Below the pieces are notes generated by a model. The model did not search any database, was not told where the DNA came from, and saw only the letters and a list, made by a program, of their open reading frames with translations. Made by a program: the position numbers and the translations under genes. A stretch of DNA of 64,000 bases from the NCBI GenBank assembly GCA_022844275.1, contig JALHMB010000002.1, forward strand, positions 186,001 through 250,000, written 5' to 3'. This stretch comes from Hyphomicrobiaceae bacterium (GTDB lineage: Bacteria; Pseudomonadota; Alphaproteobacteria; Rhizobiales; Hyphomicrobiaceae). Of this stretch, positions 1 through 8,566 are shown piece by piece (position 1 is the stretch's first letter; the number at the start of each line of letters is the position of its first letter).

Positions 1-8
1 GAAGCGCA

Positions 9-638
9 ATGCTGAAAATCTACGGCCGTGCCGACGGCATCAATGTGCGCAAGGTTCTCTGGCTGTGCGAGGAGATGTCGCTCCCGTACGAGCGCGAGGA
101 CTGGGGGCGCGGCTACCGGCCGACCAGCGATCCGGAATTTCAGCGGATCAGCCACTTCGGTCTCGTCCCAGTCATCGAGGACGACGGCTTCATCCTCCGC
201 GAAAGCAACGCCATCATCCGCTATCTCGCGAGGAGGCACGCCAGGGCCGACCTCTATCCCGAGGATCTGCGCGCACGCGCCTCGGTCGAAGCCTGGATGG
301 ATTGGGGTGTGAGCGACGGCTTCGCGGGCTTGCGTCCCGTATTCCTGGGGCTGCACGCCAAGACGCCGGAGTTCGTCGGGAAGACGGAGCTGATCAACTG
401 GGGTATCTGGCACTGGACGCGTCAGCTCCAGCGACTGGATGCCGATCTCGCGCGGTCCGGTGGGCCCTACGTTTGCGGCGCCAACTTCACTGTCGCCGAC
501 ATTCCGGTCGGCATGATCGTGAACCGGTATCTCAAACTAGAGTTCGAGAAGCCCGAGCTGCCGGCAGTGGAGCGCTACTATGAGCAGCTCAGCACGCGGC
601 CGGCGTATCGGCTCCATGGGCGGAATGGCTTGGTCTAG
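9..638 (+). CDS. Glutathione S-transferase family protein
   Basis: A 209-residue protein, the usual size of a cytosolic GST. The N-terminal thioredoxin-like half (about residues 1-80) opens with MLKIYGRADGINVRKVLW and carries the glutathione-binding ESNAIIRYL motif near residue 65. The rest is the all-helical domain with the conserved VADIPVG segment of the N-capping box. Members conjugate or reduce electrophiles with glutathione in the cytoplasm; the substrate cannot be told from sequence. The ATG lies 8 bases from the window edge, so its promoter and any upstream partner are outside. Its stop overlaps the stop of the convergent Sel1-like gene. Confidence 0.9.
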   Translation: MLKIYGRADGINVRKVLWLCEEMSLPYEREDWGRGYRPTSDPEFQRISHFGLVPVIEDDGFILRESNAIIRYLARRHARADLYPEDLRARASVEAWMDWGVSDGFAGLRPVFLGLHAKTPEFVGKTELINWGIWHWTRQLQRLDADLARSGGPYVCGANFTVADIPVGMIVNRYLKLEFEKPELPAVERYYEQLSTRPAYRLHGRNGLV

Positions 639-904
639 TGGAGGGCGAGCCATTCGCGGGCGCGGCGCTGGGCCTGGCCGATCTCGGCGCGGCTCATCTC
701 GCTCGCAAGCTCGCTGCGGTAGCGCTTGGCTTCGCTGTTGCCGCGCAGTGCCGCGAGATTGAACCACTTGTGCGCTTCGATGAAGTCGACCCCGACATCG
801 CGGCCGCTGCAATAGGCGAGCCCGAGCTCGAAGAGGGCATCGGCTGCGCCGCCCTGGGCTGAAAGGGCCGGCATCTCGTGGAATGCAACATCAAATCTGG
901 CCAT
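635..904 (-). CDS. Small Sel1-like repeat protein
   Basis: An 89-residue protein with one clear Sel1/TPR-like unit: the ALFELGLAYCSGRDVGVDFI stretch followed by EAHKWFNLAA and further A-rich helix. The pattern A-x-x-x-L-G-x-x-Y-x-x-G-x-G-V-x-x-D-x-x-x-A-x-x-W is the Sel1 signature. Such repeats are protein-protein interaction scaffolds; a single repeat suggests an adaptor or a short member of the family. No signal peptide is visible. The gene converges on the GST gene and their stop codons overlap. Function is unknown. Confidence 0.75.
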   Translation of the reverse strand: MARFDVAFHEMPALSAQGGAADALFELGLAYCSGRDVGVDFIEAHKWFNLAALRGNSEAKRYRSELASEMSRAEIGQAQRRAREWLALH

Positions 905-1274
905 GGGTACTCAACTCCTATCCCGACATCAGGCCGTCGAATGCTGCCACGCCGACTTGAGGGCGGGCATAAACGCAAGATGCGAGGGCTCTGACTGAGA
1001 AGAAGTAAATTCGATCGGCTTTTGACTAAATGACTTCGGACCGACTTCGTTTTTGCTTCGTCAACGGGCGCCCAGCACAAGCACATTCCGCCCAATTCCG
1101 GCACACTGCTGAAGCCTACGGTAGGAGATCCATTTCCTTTACATTTACCGTGTTCTCAGAAAGCCTTTTTCGGCGGGCGGACCAAGCCTCTCGAGCGGTC
1201 TGCGCCAGCCGTGCCCTTGAGGCCGGCCGCGCAGCCATGTATTGCTCGCGCGGCTAGGTAATGGGGATACGGGC
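905..1274. other. Divergent intergenic region without recognised gene
   Basis: This 370-base stretch separates the Sel1-like gene (minus) from the NDUFA9-like gene (plus) and should hold both promoters. The short reading frames inside it have no recognisable domain and lack convincing ribosome binding sites. I see no strong hairpin, RNA gene or repeat. It is less GC-rich than its flanks around 1000-1150, as expected for promoter DNA. Confidence 0.5.
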
Positions 1275-2255
1275 ATGGTGAAACGGGAAGAAGGGCGGCT
1301 CATCGCAGTCGTGGGCGGCTCGGGCTTCGTCGGCCGGCACACGGTCAGAGCGTTGGCGCGGCGCGGCTTCAGGGTGCGCGCGGTCGTGCGCCGACCCGAT
1401 CTCGCTGGCTACCTGCAACCCATGGGCAGTGTTGGCCAGATCCACGCTGTGCAGGGCAATGTCCGCTTTCCCGATTCGATCGCCCGGGCGCTTGAGGGCG
1501 TCGACGGGGTAGTCAGCCTGGTCGGCATCCTCGGCAAGTCCGGCGCGCAGACCTTCGATTCGATCCATGTGGCGGGGGCCCGGACCGTGGCCCGGGCCGC
1601 GCGGGAGGCCGCCGCCCAGCATTTGGTCCATGTCTCCGCGATTGGTGCCAGCAGCAACTCGGCAGGTCAGTACGGGCGTACCAAGGCCCAAGGCGAGGCC
1701 GCAGTGCTCGAGGCATTTCCCGAAGCGGTCATTCTGCGTCCTTCGCTGATTTTCGGGCCCGAGGACAGCCTGTTCAATCGCTTCGCCGCCATGGCGAGGA
1801 CGGCGCCCGTGCTGCCGCTGATCGGGGGCGGGCGTACGCGCTTCCAGCCCGTGTATGTCGGCGACGTCGCGGCGGCTATCGCCAATGTCTGCGAGGGCGC
1901 TGGCAAGCCGGGCGCGATCTATGAGCTCGGCGGACCCGAGGTGCTCAACTTTCGCGCCTTGCTCGACCGCGTGCAGGAGCATGCCGGCCGTTCACGAGGC
2001 TATCTGCCGCTACCCTTCTGGCTCGCGAAGCTCGTTGCGGCATTGACCGCGCCGCTCCCCAATGCGCTGCGGCCGCTCACCGTCGACCAGGTTCGGATGC
2101 TCCAGGCCGACAACGTCGTGAGTGATGCGGCGACCAAGGAGGGCCGCACCCTGCAGGGCCTCGGCGTTCACGGGCCGCACGCGATCGACACCATCGTGCC
2201 CACGTATCTCGAGTCTTATCGCGCGAAGGGCCAGTATTCGCATTACCGGGGATAA
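1275..2255 (+). CDS. NAD(P)-binding protein, complex I NDUFA9-like
   Basis: A 326-residue extended short-chain dehydrogenase/epimerase-like protein. The Rossmann dinucleotide site GGSGFVGRHTVRALARRG is at the N-terminus, and a Y-x-x-x-K pair (YGRTK) lies near residue 144. The family includes the NDUFA9/39-kDa accessory subunit of respiratory complex I, which binds NADPH without known catalysis. I chose the ATG at 1275; a TTG 33 bases upstream would add residues lacking family similarity. The gene is followed by yggT and DUF167, a neighbourhood often seen in alphaproteobacteria. A direct role in complex I is an inference from the family. Confidence 0.85.
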   Translation: MVKREEGRLIAVVGGSGFVGRHTVRALARRGFRVRAVVRRPDLAGYLQPMGSVGQIHAVQGNVRFPDSIARALEGVDGVVSLVGILGKSGAQTFDSIHVAGARTVARAAREAAAQHLVHVSAIGASSNSAGQYGRTKAQGEAAVLEAFPEAVILRPSLIFGPEDSLFNRFAAMARTAPVLPLIGGGRTRFQPVYVGDVAAAIANVCEGAGKPGAIYELGGPEVLNFRALLDRVQEHAGRSRGYLPLPFWLAKLVAALTAPLPNALRPLTVDQVRMLQADNVVSDAATKEGRTLQGLGVHGPHAIDTIVPTYLESYRAKGQYSHYRG

Positions 2256-2330
2256 GGCCGGCAGCCACGGTGAACCCGGCGGCGGCGCATGGCTACATGA
2301 ACTGTCGAGATTCAAAAGGGAACGGCGCCC

Positions 2331-2627
2331 GTGCTGCTCATCCGACTGCTTGAATTCACCAGCTATCTCGTCTCTCTCTACACGTGGGTGATCATCGCCA
2401 GCGTCATATTGAGCTGGCTCATGGCCTTCAACGTCGTCAATGCCTACAACCCGTTCGTGCGCTCGCTGTGGAACGGGCTCAATGCCGTCACCGAGCCGCT
2501 GCTGCGGCCCATCCGGCGCGTGCTGCCGGATCTCGGCGGCATCGATCTCTCGCCCCTCATCCTCCTGCTCGGATGCTACTTCGTGCAGAGTGTGATCATT
2601 CCAACGCTCATCGACCTGGTGCGATGA
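2331..2627 (+). CDS. YggT family membrane protein
   Basis: A 98-residue inner-membrane protein with two hydrophobic segments (about residues 5-28 and 70-95) and the YggT pattern of a cytoplasmic loop containing NPFVRSLWNGL and EPLLRPIRRVLP. The family is conserved across bacteria and linked by neighbourhood to cell division (ylmG in Gram-positives), osmotic stress and envelope homeostasis; its biochemical role is unsettled. Translation probably starts at the GTG at 2331. Its stop overlaps the start of the following DUF167 gene (ATGA), so the two are translationally coupled. Confidence 0.88.
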   Translation: MLLIRLLEFTSYLVSLYTWVIIASVILSWLMAFNVVNAYNPFVRSLWNGLNAVTEPLLRPIRRVLPDLGGIDLSPLILLLGCYFVQSVIIPTLIDLVR

Positions 2628-2953
2628 CGTCGGGCGCGGCTTTGCCTTGGACGCGCGCCAAGGAAGGCGTGATCCTCAGGGTTCGCGTGACGCCTAAATC
2701 CTCCAAGGATGTCGTCGAGGGACTTGAGGACACGGCCCAAGGCCCGGCACTGAAGGTGCGCGTGCGTGCTGTGCCGGACAAGGGCGCGGCCAACGCTGCC
2801 GTGGTCGAAACCGTTGCCGACTGGCTCGGTGTGCCGAAGAGTACGATCACGCTGGTCGGCGGGAGCACGGCGCGTGTCAAGAGCTTGGCTATTGCCGGCA
2901 ACGAGGCGGCGCTCGGGGCGCTGATCGCGCGCCGCGCGGGTGTCCAAGAGTGA
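2624..2953 (+). CDS. DUF167 (YggU) family protein
   Basis: A 109-residue protein that reads through the DUF167 signature: VRVTPKSSKD near the start, then LKVRVRAVPDKGAANAAVVE with the conserved P-x-x-G-x-A-N motif, and finally the typical VGGSTARVKSL. The fold is a small alpha/beta domain of unknown function, usually next to yggT, as here. The ATG at 2624 overlaps the YggT stop by 4 bases; the longer open frame upstream only shadows yggT. The folD gene follows after 13 bases, so yggT, this gene and folD probably form one operon. Confidence 0.88.
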   Translation: MTSGAALPWTRAKEGVILRVRVTPKSSKDVVEGLEDTAQGPALKVRVRAVPDKGAANAAVVETVADWLGVPKSTITLVGGSTARVKSLAIAGNEAALGALIARRAGVQE

Positions 2954-2966
2954 GTAAGGGGGTAGG

Positions 2967-3851
2967 ATGTCGGGTGCGACGATCATTGATGGCAAGGCTA
3001 TCGCGGCGGGGCTCAGGGCAGACGTCGCAGCGAGTGTCGAGCGCCTCGGCCGCGAGCATGGTGTGATGCCCGGGCTCGCCGTCGTTCTCGTTGGTGATGA
3101 TCCGGCGAGCCACGTCTACGTGCGCAACAAGGACCGCGAGACGCGAGCCGCCGGCATGGCCTCATTCGAGATCAAGGTGCCGGCGACGACGACGGAAAGC
3201 GAGCTGCTCGCGATCATTACCGAACTCAACGCCCGTGATGATGTCGATGGCATTCTCGTCCAGCTGCCATTGCCGCCGCATATCGATTCGGGTCGCATCA
3301 TCGAGGCCATCGATCCGGCCAAGGACGTGGACGGCTTTCACCCGATCAACGTCGGGCGCCTCGCCAGCGGTCAGCCGGCGCTCGTTCCCTGTACGCCGCT
3401 CGGCTGCATCATTCTGGCGAAGTCGGTGCAGGCAAACCTGACGGGCCTCGAAGCCGTCGTCATCGGCCGTTCGAACATCGTCGGCAAGCCCGTTGCTCAG
3501 CTCCTGCTCGCGGAAAATTGCACGGTCACGATCGCTCACTCGAAGAGCCGAGGACTGCCCGAGATCGCGGCGGGCGCGGACCTGCTCATTGCGGCGGTCG
3601 GCCGGCCGGAGCTCATCCGCGCCGACTGGATTAAGCCCGGTGCCATCGTGATCGATGTCGGTATCAATCGCGTGCCGGGCGAGGGCGGGAAAAGCAAACT
3701 GGTCGGCGACGTCCATTTCGAGGATGCGCGGCGCGTCGCAAGGGCGATCACGCCGGTCCCGGGCGGTGTCGGGCCGATGACGATTGCGTGCCTCCTGCGC
3801 AACACGCTCACGGCCGCTGCTGCGCGGCGGGGGATCGCGCTCGCGATTTGA
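2967..3851 (+). CDS. folD: Methylenetetrahydrofolate dehydrogenase / methenyl-THF cyclohydrolase
   Basis: A 294-residue bifunctional cytoplasmic enzyme that interconverts 5,10-methylene-, 5,10-methenyl- and 10-formyl-THF with NADP. Visible signatures are the substrate-site [15 protein letters not shown] (containing the conserved catalytic Lys), [20 protein letters not shown], the dinucleotide motif [18 protein letters not shown], and the C-terminal [19 protein letters not shown]. Length and order match FolD throughout, with no missing element. It follows the DUF167 gene at 13 bases. It feeds one-carbon units to purine, formyl-Met and methionine synthesis, the last catalysed by MetE elsewhere in the window. 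Confidence 0.97.
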   Translation: MSGATIIDGKAIAAGLRADVAASVERLGREHGVMPGLAVVLVGDDPASHVYVRNKDRETRAAGMASFEIKVPATTTESELLAIITELNARDDVDGILVQLPLPPHIDSGRIIEAIDPAKDVDGFHPINVGRLASGQPALVPCTPLGCIILAKSVQANLTGLEAVVIGRSNIVGKPVAQLLLAENCTVTIAHSKSRGLPEIAAGADLLIAAVGRPELIRADWIKPGAIVIDVGINRVPGEGGKSKLVGDVHFEDARRVARAITPVPGGVGPMTIACLLRNTLTAAAARRGIALAI

Positions 3852-3947
3852 TGCTAGGTTGACGGTCCGGTGCCATAGCGTCAGGCACGCAAAGCTACTC
3901 CTTGTCCATCGGCCGCAATGCGCGGTCCTGCTCAGGAGCACATGCTC

Positions 3948-4379
3948 ATGACGGATGCCGACACGTCCAATCCTTCCATTCTTTCTCACGTCTCGATCGG
4001 AACACGAGATTTTGAGCGCGCAACACGCTTCTACGACGCCGTGCTTGCAACCCTCGGCTGCCGTCGCATCATGGAGCACCCGGGCGCAGTTGCGTATGGC
4101 AAGGCATATCCCGAGTTCTGGGTCCAGCTCCCGATCGACGGCAAGCCAGCAAGCATCGGCAACGGCACGCATTTCGGCTTCTTTGCGAGCTCGAAGGCGC
4201 AAGTGGATGCCTTTCATGCGGCGGGCGTTTCGGCCGGCGCAACGGACGACGGCAAGCCCGGGCCGCGTTCTGAATACGGTGCGCCGTACTACGGTTGTTT
4301 TCTCCGCGATCCCGATGGCCACAAGATCGAAGCCGCTTTCTGGGATCTCGACATGGCGCAGCGGCTCGGTATGGCCTAG
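3948..4379 (+). CDS. VOC (glyoxalase/bleomycin-resistance fold) protein
   Basis: A 143-residue VOC-superfamily protein with two beta-alpha-beta-beta-beta halves. SHVSIGTRDFERATRFYDAVL is the typical first strand-helix and RDPDGHKIEAAFW the typical last strands carrying the metal-ligand Glu. The family contains metal-dependent lyases, dioxygenases and resistance proteins; this one resembles uncharacterised single-domain members often called lactoylglutathione lyase-like. An AGGAG at 3934-3938 is correctly spaced for the ATG at 3948 and too close to the ATG at 3942. The frame could also open at 3918. Confidence 0.8.
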   Translation: MTDADTSNPSILSHVSIGTRDFERATRFYDAVLATLGCRRIMEHPGAVAYGKAYPEFWVQLPIDGKPASIGNGTHFGFFASSKAQVDAFHAAGVSAGATDDGKPGPRSEYGAPYYGCFLRDPDGHKIEAAFWDLDMAQRLGMA

Positions 4380-4549
4380 ATAGGAGTGCGCGCGGACACG
4401 GTCCGCGAGGTTTGTGGATAGCCGCAGTTCATTGCCGTGTCCGCAAGTTGACGCAATCGCATGGGATATGGGGCGGGTTTGAAAGCATTGACTTTCCGCG
4501 CGCGCGCCGACTGTGGCGGTCGGCGCCAAGCACGGGCGGGGCGCCGGTC

Positions 4550-6319
4550 ATGACAAAGTGGATTATCGCATTCTTGCTAGTGCTCGTCGGCTTCTCCGAC
4601 AGCGCCATCGCCCAGGAGCGCTGGGCTCGCATCAATTCGGCAACAGCAGGTGTCGGCACTGAGCAGGTGCTGATCGACGCTTCGGGCTGGTCGAATGGCT
4701 GCAAAGGCATCCGGTTCGTGGTCCAGGATGGGACGATAGCGATCGAGAATGTCTCCATCGTCTATGCAACGGGCCGTGTGCACGCCGAAAAAGTTTCGCC
4801 GCCGGTCAGAGTTGGGCCGGGCGCGCAGAGCCGCGTGTTTGCCGCGACGGACGAGGTCCGCCAGATCCGCCTTGTCACGGTTCGCTTTTCGCGGATGGAC
4901 CGATCCGCCAAGGCCGTGACGATCGAGCTTTGGGGCCTGCAAGCTGCGCCGTCGCCGAGCGCCGCCCCGCCCGTAACCTCGCAGCGCCAGTTCAAGTTCG
5001 AGGCGCCTGGGAGTGGCGGCGTACCGCCGCCGATGGCACGACGTGCCGAACCGCCGCGCGAATCATTGGAGGCCTCGCGGCCGTCGGATGTACCGCGTAC
5101 GCGCAGCATGCAAAGGCCGGCTCCGGGCACGGAGACAGCGGCGCCACAACCGCCGCCGCCGCCTGTCGCCACCGCGCCTTCATCGCCACCGCCATCCGCC
5201 GCGCCTTCGTCGCCGCAGCCGAAGGCCGCGAGCCGTTCGCTGGCCTCCGCGCCTGATGCCAACAAGCCTTACACCGAGGTGGACGTCTTCTTCGGCACCG
5301 ACCGCAAGAGAGAGGCGGACCGCAGCAAGTTCGGCCGCGCCGTCGCTGCATTCGGGACCGGACGCTCGAACCAGCTCACACTCGGTAAGGCCGTTGTCAC
5401 CGTGCCCAAGGAGGGTCGTGAGAAGGGGGCGATCCCGCGCCCTGAGTGGGACCTCATCGTCGCGCGCTTCTCGCTGCGCGAGGAGGACCTTTCGCGCGAC
5501 TTCACCGTGTTTGCCGTCGATGTGATGAACAAGAATGACTTCGTGCGCGAAGCGCGCCAGAAGCTCGCAGGCTCGCGGCGCTTCGAGGGGCAGGCCTTCG
5601 TGTTCGTTCACGGCTATTTCGTTACATTCGACGATGCGCTGTTCCGCGCCGCCCAGATCTCGCACGATCTCGAGTTCGACGGTGTGCCGTTCGTCTATAG
5701 CTGGCCGTCCGTCGCGGGCGTGACGGGCTATGTGCTCGACCGTGGCCGTGCGCGCGATGCGCGCGATCAGCTCCGCGAGTTCGTCGATCTCATCGCCAAG
5801 GAGAGCGGCGCCAAGGAAGTCCATCTCATCGCGCACAGCATGGGCGCCGATCCGCTGCTCGAGGTCCTGCGCGACATTCAACGCACCGAGCCGCAGGTCG
5901 CAAAGGCTGGCCGGCCGCGCTTTGGCGAGATCATCCTTGCGGCGCCGGATATCACGCGCGAAAGCTTCGAGCTGATCGCCGCCCAGATCACCGGCCTCAG
6001 GCGCGGCATGACGCTCTATGCATCGTCGTCGGATCGCGCGATGACCGTATCGCGCTGGACGCGGCTCGGTGAAAGCCCTGCAGGCTACGTTCCGGCCAGT
6101 GGTCCGGTCGTCGTGCCGGGTGCGGCAGACACCATCGACATTTCGAGCCTGGATACGAGCTTCTTCGCGCTCAATCACTCGACGTTCGCCGATCGCGAAG
6201 CCCTGCTCGGCGACATTCGCCGGCTCATCAGCAGCGGACTGCGACCGCCGAGTACACGCGCGGACAACTTCGAGCTCATCAAGGGCGAAGGCGGCGAGTA
6301 CTGGCGTTACAAGAAATAG
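4550..6319 (+). CDS. Exported DUF900-type alpha/beta hydrolase with proline-rich linker
   Basis: A 589-residue protein. Residues 1-22 form a signal peptide (MTKWIIAFLLVLVGFSDSAIA, then QE). A beta-rich N-terminal domain follows (about 25-130), then a low-complexity Pro/Ala/Ser linker (about 135-240). The C-terminal half is a DUF900 hydrolase starting near YTEVDVFFGTDRKRE. The nucleophile elbow reads LIAHSMGAD with Ser at residue 430; the first position of G-x-S-x-G is Ala, as in many DUF900 members. The product probably acts in the periplasm or at the cell surface as an esterase- or lipase-like enzyme; the substrate is unknown. The frame is open further upstream, but only the ATG at 4550 gives a signal peptide. 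Confidence 0.8.
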   Translation: MTKWIIAFLLVLVGFSDSAIAQERWARINSATAGVGTEQVLIDASGWSNGCKGIRFVVQDGTIAIENVSIVYATGRVHAEKVSPPVRVGPGAQSRVFAATDEVRQIRLVTVRFSRMDRSAKAVTIELWGLQAAPSPSAAPPVTSQRQFKFEAPGSGGVPPPMARRAEPPRESLEASRPSDVPRTRSMQRPAPGTETAAPQPPPPPVATAPSSPPPSAAPSSPQPKAASRSLASAPDANKPYTEVDVFFGTDRKREADRSKFGRAVAAFGTGRSNQLTLGKAVVTVPKEGREKGAIPRPEWDLIVARFSLREEDLSRDFTVFAVDVMNKNDFVREARQKLAGSRRFEGQAFVFVHGYFVTFDDALFRAAQISHDLEFDGVPFVYSWPSVAGVTGYVLDRGRARDARDQLREFVDLIAKESGAKEVHLIAHSMGADPLLEVLRDIQRTEPQVAKAGRPRFGEIILAAPDITRESFELIAAQITGLRRGMTLYASSSDRAMTVSRWTRLGESPAGYVPASGPVVVPGAADTIDISSLDTSFFALNHSTFADREALLGDIRRLISSGLRPPSTRADNFELIKGEGGEYWRYKK

Positions 6320-6338
6320 TCGGCGCGGGGCCGCCGTC

Positions 6339-7052
6339 TCAGGGCCCAGGCTCGCGCCAGATCCGCTTGGCTTCGTCCTCGCCGAGCGTGAAATCGAGGC
6401 TGTAGAACCCTGCTGTCGGGTTTGCAGCGGCGCCATGTTCCGATAAGCCACGGCTAGCCATGAGTTCGACGTACGCGGCTTCCACGGCCGCGCGCTCATA
6501 GCCTTCGATAAGCACGATCCAGTCGGCGACGGCATCAGGCTTGCCGCGCAGCACCGTCTCGCGGGTTCCCGCTTGGCTGGCCGCACTGTCGCTGATCAGC
6601 AGGTGCGCGCCATTGAGACCCGCACGCGCGGCCAGTGTCGGAAGCTTATCGTCGGCGAGCCATCGCTGGAGGTGTTGCGCTTCGCCATCGCGTGCGGAGA
6701 GCTGGATCGTGAGCAGGTAGCCGCCGATGCCGTGGCCGTACGTTGCGGCGACCGTGCACAAACTCCGGTTCATGTCGCGAAATAGCGGGAAATTGCGAAC
6801 AGACCACTGCGTCGGATTGTTCAGGCGCTCGCGATAAGCCGGCGATGTGAAGGTCGCGAGCGTCTCACCTTGATAGATGGCGCAAATCCGCGGTGCCCCG
6901 CCGAGCGAGCGATAGCGGGAACCGCGCAGGAAGCCCGGAATGGCGACGCGCTCGATCATGTGCTCGTGCGTGTGCCAGTTGTCGTGCTCGCTTTCGCTGC
7001 CGGCAGGTAAGTCCCACCAGGCAACGAAGCAGCCGGTACCCGGCATGGTCAT
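6339..7052 (-). CDS. Conserved protein, tandem ferredoxin-like (dimeric alpha/beta barrel type) halves
   Basis: A 237-residue protein of no firm family. Its N-terminal half has FVAWWDLP, a His-rich DNWHTHEHMIERVAIPGF stretch and an IYQGETLATFTSPAY segment; the C-terminal half repeats a beta-alpha-beta arrangement. This looks like two ferredoxin-like modules of the EthD/DUF4286 type, but I cannot name the family with certainty. It begins 12 bases after the CoxM-like gene, so it is probably the third gene of that operon. A role in small-molecule binding or breakdown is only an inference from the fold and neighbours. Confidence 0.65.
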   Translation of the reverse strand: MTMPGTGCFVAWWDLPAGSESEHDNWHTHEHMIERVAIPGFLRGSRYRSLGGAPRICAIYQGETLATFTSPAYRERLNNPTQWSVRNFPLFRDMNRSLCTVAATYGHGIGGYLLTIQLSARDGEAQHLQRWLADDKLPTLAARAGLNGAHLLISDSAASQAGTRETVLRGKPDAVADWIVLIEGYERAAVEAAYVELMASRGLSEHGAAANPTAGFYSLDFTLGEDEAKRIWREPGP

Positions 7053-7064
7053 CCGTCGTGAGCC

Positions 7065-7868
7065 CTACGAAATTGCCGCAACTGCGCGCCGCGCCAGAAC
7101 GCCGACGAGCTGCGCGCGATAAGCGCCGGACGCGTGCATATCCGCGATCATGTCGTCGGCAGGAACCGTGATCCCCTCGATTGCCGCTGCAGTAAAGCTC
7201 TTCGCGAGGGCAGCTTCCATCTCCGGGACGCGAAACACGCCAGTCTGGCCGGCACCTGTTGCTGCCACACGCACGCCCTCCGCGCCTTTGCTCACCATGA
7301 CGCCGACGAGCGCGAAACGCGAAGCCGGGTGGGCGAACTTCTCGTAGTGCGCGCGCTCCGGCACGGGAAAGGAGATGGCGCGGATGATCTCGCTCTCTTC
7401 GAGCGAGGTCGTGAACAGGCCGTCGAAGAACTCATCAGCGGCAATGCTGCGGCTGTCGGTGAGGACGATCGCGCCTAGACCGAGCACGGCGGCCGGATAG
7501 TCGGCGGAGGGGTCGTTGTTCGCGAGCGAGCCGCCCATGGTGCCGCGATTGCGTACCTGCGGATCGCCGATGAGACCTGCAAGATGCGCGAGCGCCGGGA
7601 TCAGTCGGCGCACGTCGGGCGAGGCCGCGACATCCGCGTGCCGCGTCATGGCGCCGATCGTCAGCGACTTTCCTTCGACCTGGATGCCCGACAGACCAGC
7701 GATCCCGCCGAGATCGATGACGGATGCCGGCTGCGCGAGGCGCTGCTTCATCACGGGGAGCAGCGTCTGGCCGCCGGCGATGTAGCGGGCGTCGCCGGCA
7801 GCGTCGTACGCCTTGCGCGCATCGCCGAGGCTCTTGGGGCGGATATAGTCGAAAGTGGGAATGCCCAT
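7065..7868 (-). CDS. FAD-binding medium subunit, xanthine dehydrogenase / CO dehydrogenase (CoxM) family
   Basis: A 267-residue protein matching the medium subunit of molybdenum hydroxylases. It shows the FAD pyrophosphate motif AGGQTLLPVMKQRL near residue 32 and the second flavin motif TMGGSLANNDPSADYPAA near residue 110, then the C-terminal domain. In complete enzymes it passes electrons from the [2Fe-2S] subunit to an acceptor, while the large subunit carries the molybdopterin. The FeS subunit gene lies 3 bases upstream in the same operon, but no large-subunit gene is present in the operon or on either side. The substrate cannot be inferred. Confidence 0.9.
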   Translation of the reverse strand: MGIPTFDYIRPKSLGDARKAYDAAGDARYIAGGQTLLPVMKQRLAQPASVIDLGGIAGLSGIQVEGKSLTIGAMTRHADVAASPDVRRLIPALAHLAGLIGDPQVRNRGTMGGSLANNDPSADYPAAVLGLGAIVLTDSRSIAADEFFDGLFTTSLEESEIIRAISFPVPERAHYEKFAHPASRFALVGVMVSKGAEGVRVAATGAGQTGVFRVPEMEAALAKSFTAAAIEGITVPADDMIADMHASGAYRAQLVGVLARRAVAAIS

Positions 7869-7871
7869 GGC

Positions 7872-8354
7872 TCAGCCTCCCGCCTTGGTGGAATGCATGG
7901 TGCGGGCGCCATCGAGCACGGCTGCGACGATGTTCTGATAGCCTGTACAGCGACAGAGATTGCCTTCGAGGCCGTGACGTACGCCGGCCTCGTCGATCTC
8001 GGGCTTGTCCTCGACGAGGGCGACGGCGGCCATGATCATGCCGGGGGTGCAGAAGCCGCACTGGAGACCATGGTGCTTGCGGAAGGCCTCCTGCATGGGG
8101 TGGAGGGTCGCGCCGCTCTGGAGACCTTCGATCGTTGTGATGTGCGCACCATCGGCCTGCACGGCGAGGACCGTGCAGCTCTTTGCCGAGCGACCGTCGA
8201 GATGGACGGTGCAGGCGCCGCACTGGCTCGTATCGCAGCCGATGTGCGTGCCGGTTAGGTTCAGCGTATCCCTCAGCACGTCGACGAGGAGCGCGTTGGC
8301 AGGCACGTCGAGGTTTTGCGGCGTCCCGTTCACGGTCAGCGTGATCTCAGGCAT
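7872..8354 (-). CDS. [2Fe-2S]-binding small subunit, xanthine dehydrogenase / CO dehydrogenase (CoxS) family
   Basis: A 160-residue protein with both [2Fe-2S] motifs of the CoxS family. The plant-type cluster is [18 protein letters not shown] with a further Cys in KSCTVLA; the second cluster is [11 protein letters not shown] plus [10 protein letters not shown]. It transfers electrons from a molybdenum site to the FAD subunit. The ATG at 8354 has an AGGAGA ribosome binding site just upstream; the longer open frame adds 40 residues unlike the family. It is the first gene of the CoxS-CoxM-unknown operon. A molybdopterin large subunit is absent locally, so it must be encoded elsewhere or be lacking. 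Confidence 0.92.
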   Translation of the reverse strand: MPEITLTVNGTPQNLDVPANALLVDVLRDTLNLTGTHIGCDTSQCGACTVHLDGRSAKSCTVLAVQADGAHITTIEGLQSGATLHPMQEAFRKHHGLQCGFCTPGMIMAAVALVEDKPEIDEAGVRHGLEGNLCRCTGYQNIVAAVLDGARTMHSTKAGG

Positions 8355-8566
8355 GGGTCGTTCGGTCTCCTGGTCGATCGCGTGGGGCGCAGCTTTCGGG
8401 TCGGTGCGCAGGGTGCGCGTACCGTTCTGCGAAGCAAGCGGCAGCTCAGCGGAAACGCCCGGACCGGACGGCAAGGCGTTCGTCCGGACAGGTGCGAGGT
8501 TAGCGCGGGGCCGGGGTCATGCCAACCCCTGCGCAGCGGCGGGGCAGACTTGCTTTCCCGGCAGGC

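Noticed and set aside
1030-1257. 75-codon frame upstream of the NDUFA9-like gene
   Set aside because: No ribosome binding site, no domain, and composition unlike neighbouring genes.
3162-4529. Minus-strand open frame across folD and the VOC gene
   Set aside because: It covers two well-supported genes on the other strand and reads like the complement of their codon pattern.
5180-6586. Long minus-strand open frame (468 codons) opposite the DUF900 hydrolase gene
   Set aside because: It has no domain similarity and an Arg/Asp-rich composition typical of a GC-rich shadow frame; the plus-strand gene has a signal peptide and a hydrolase motif.
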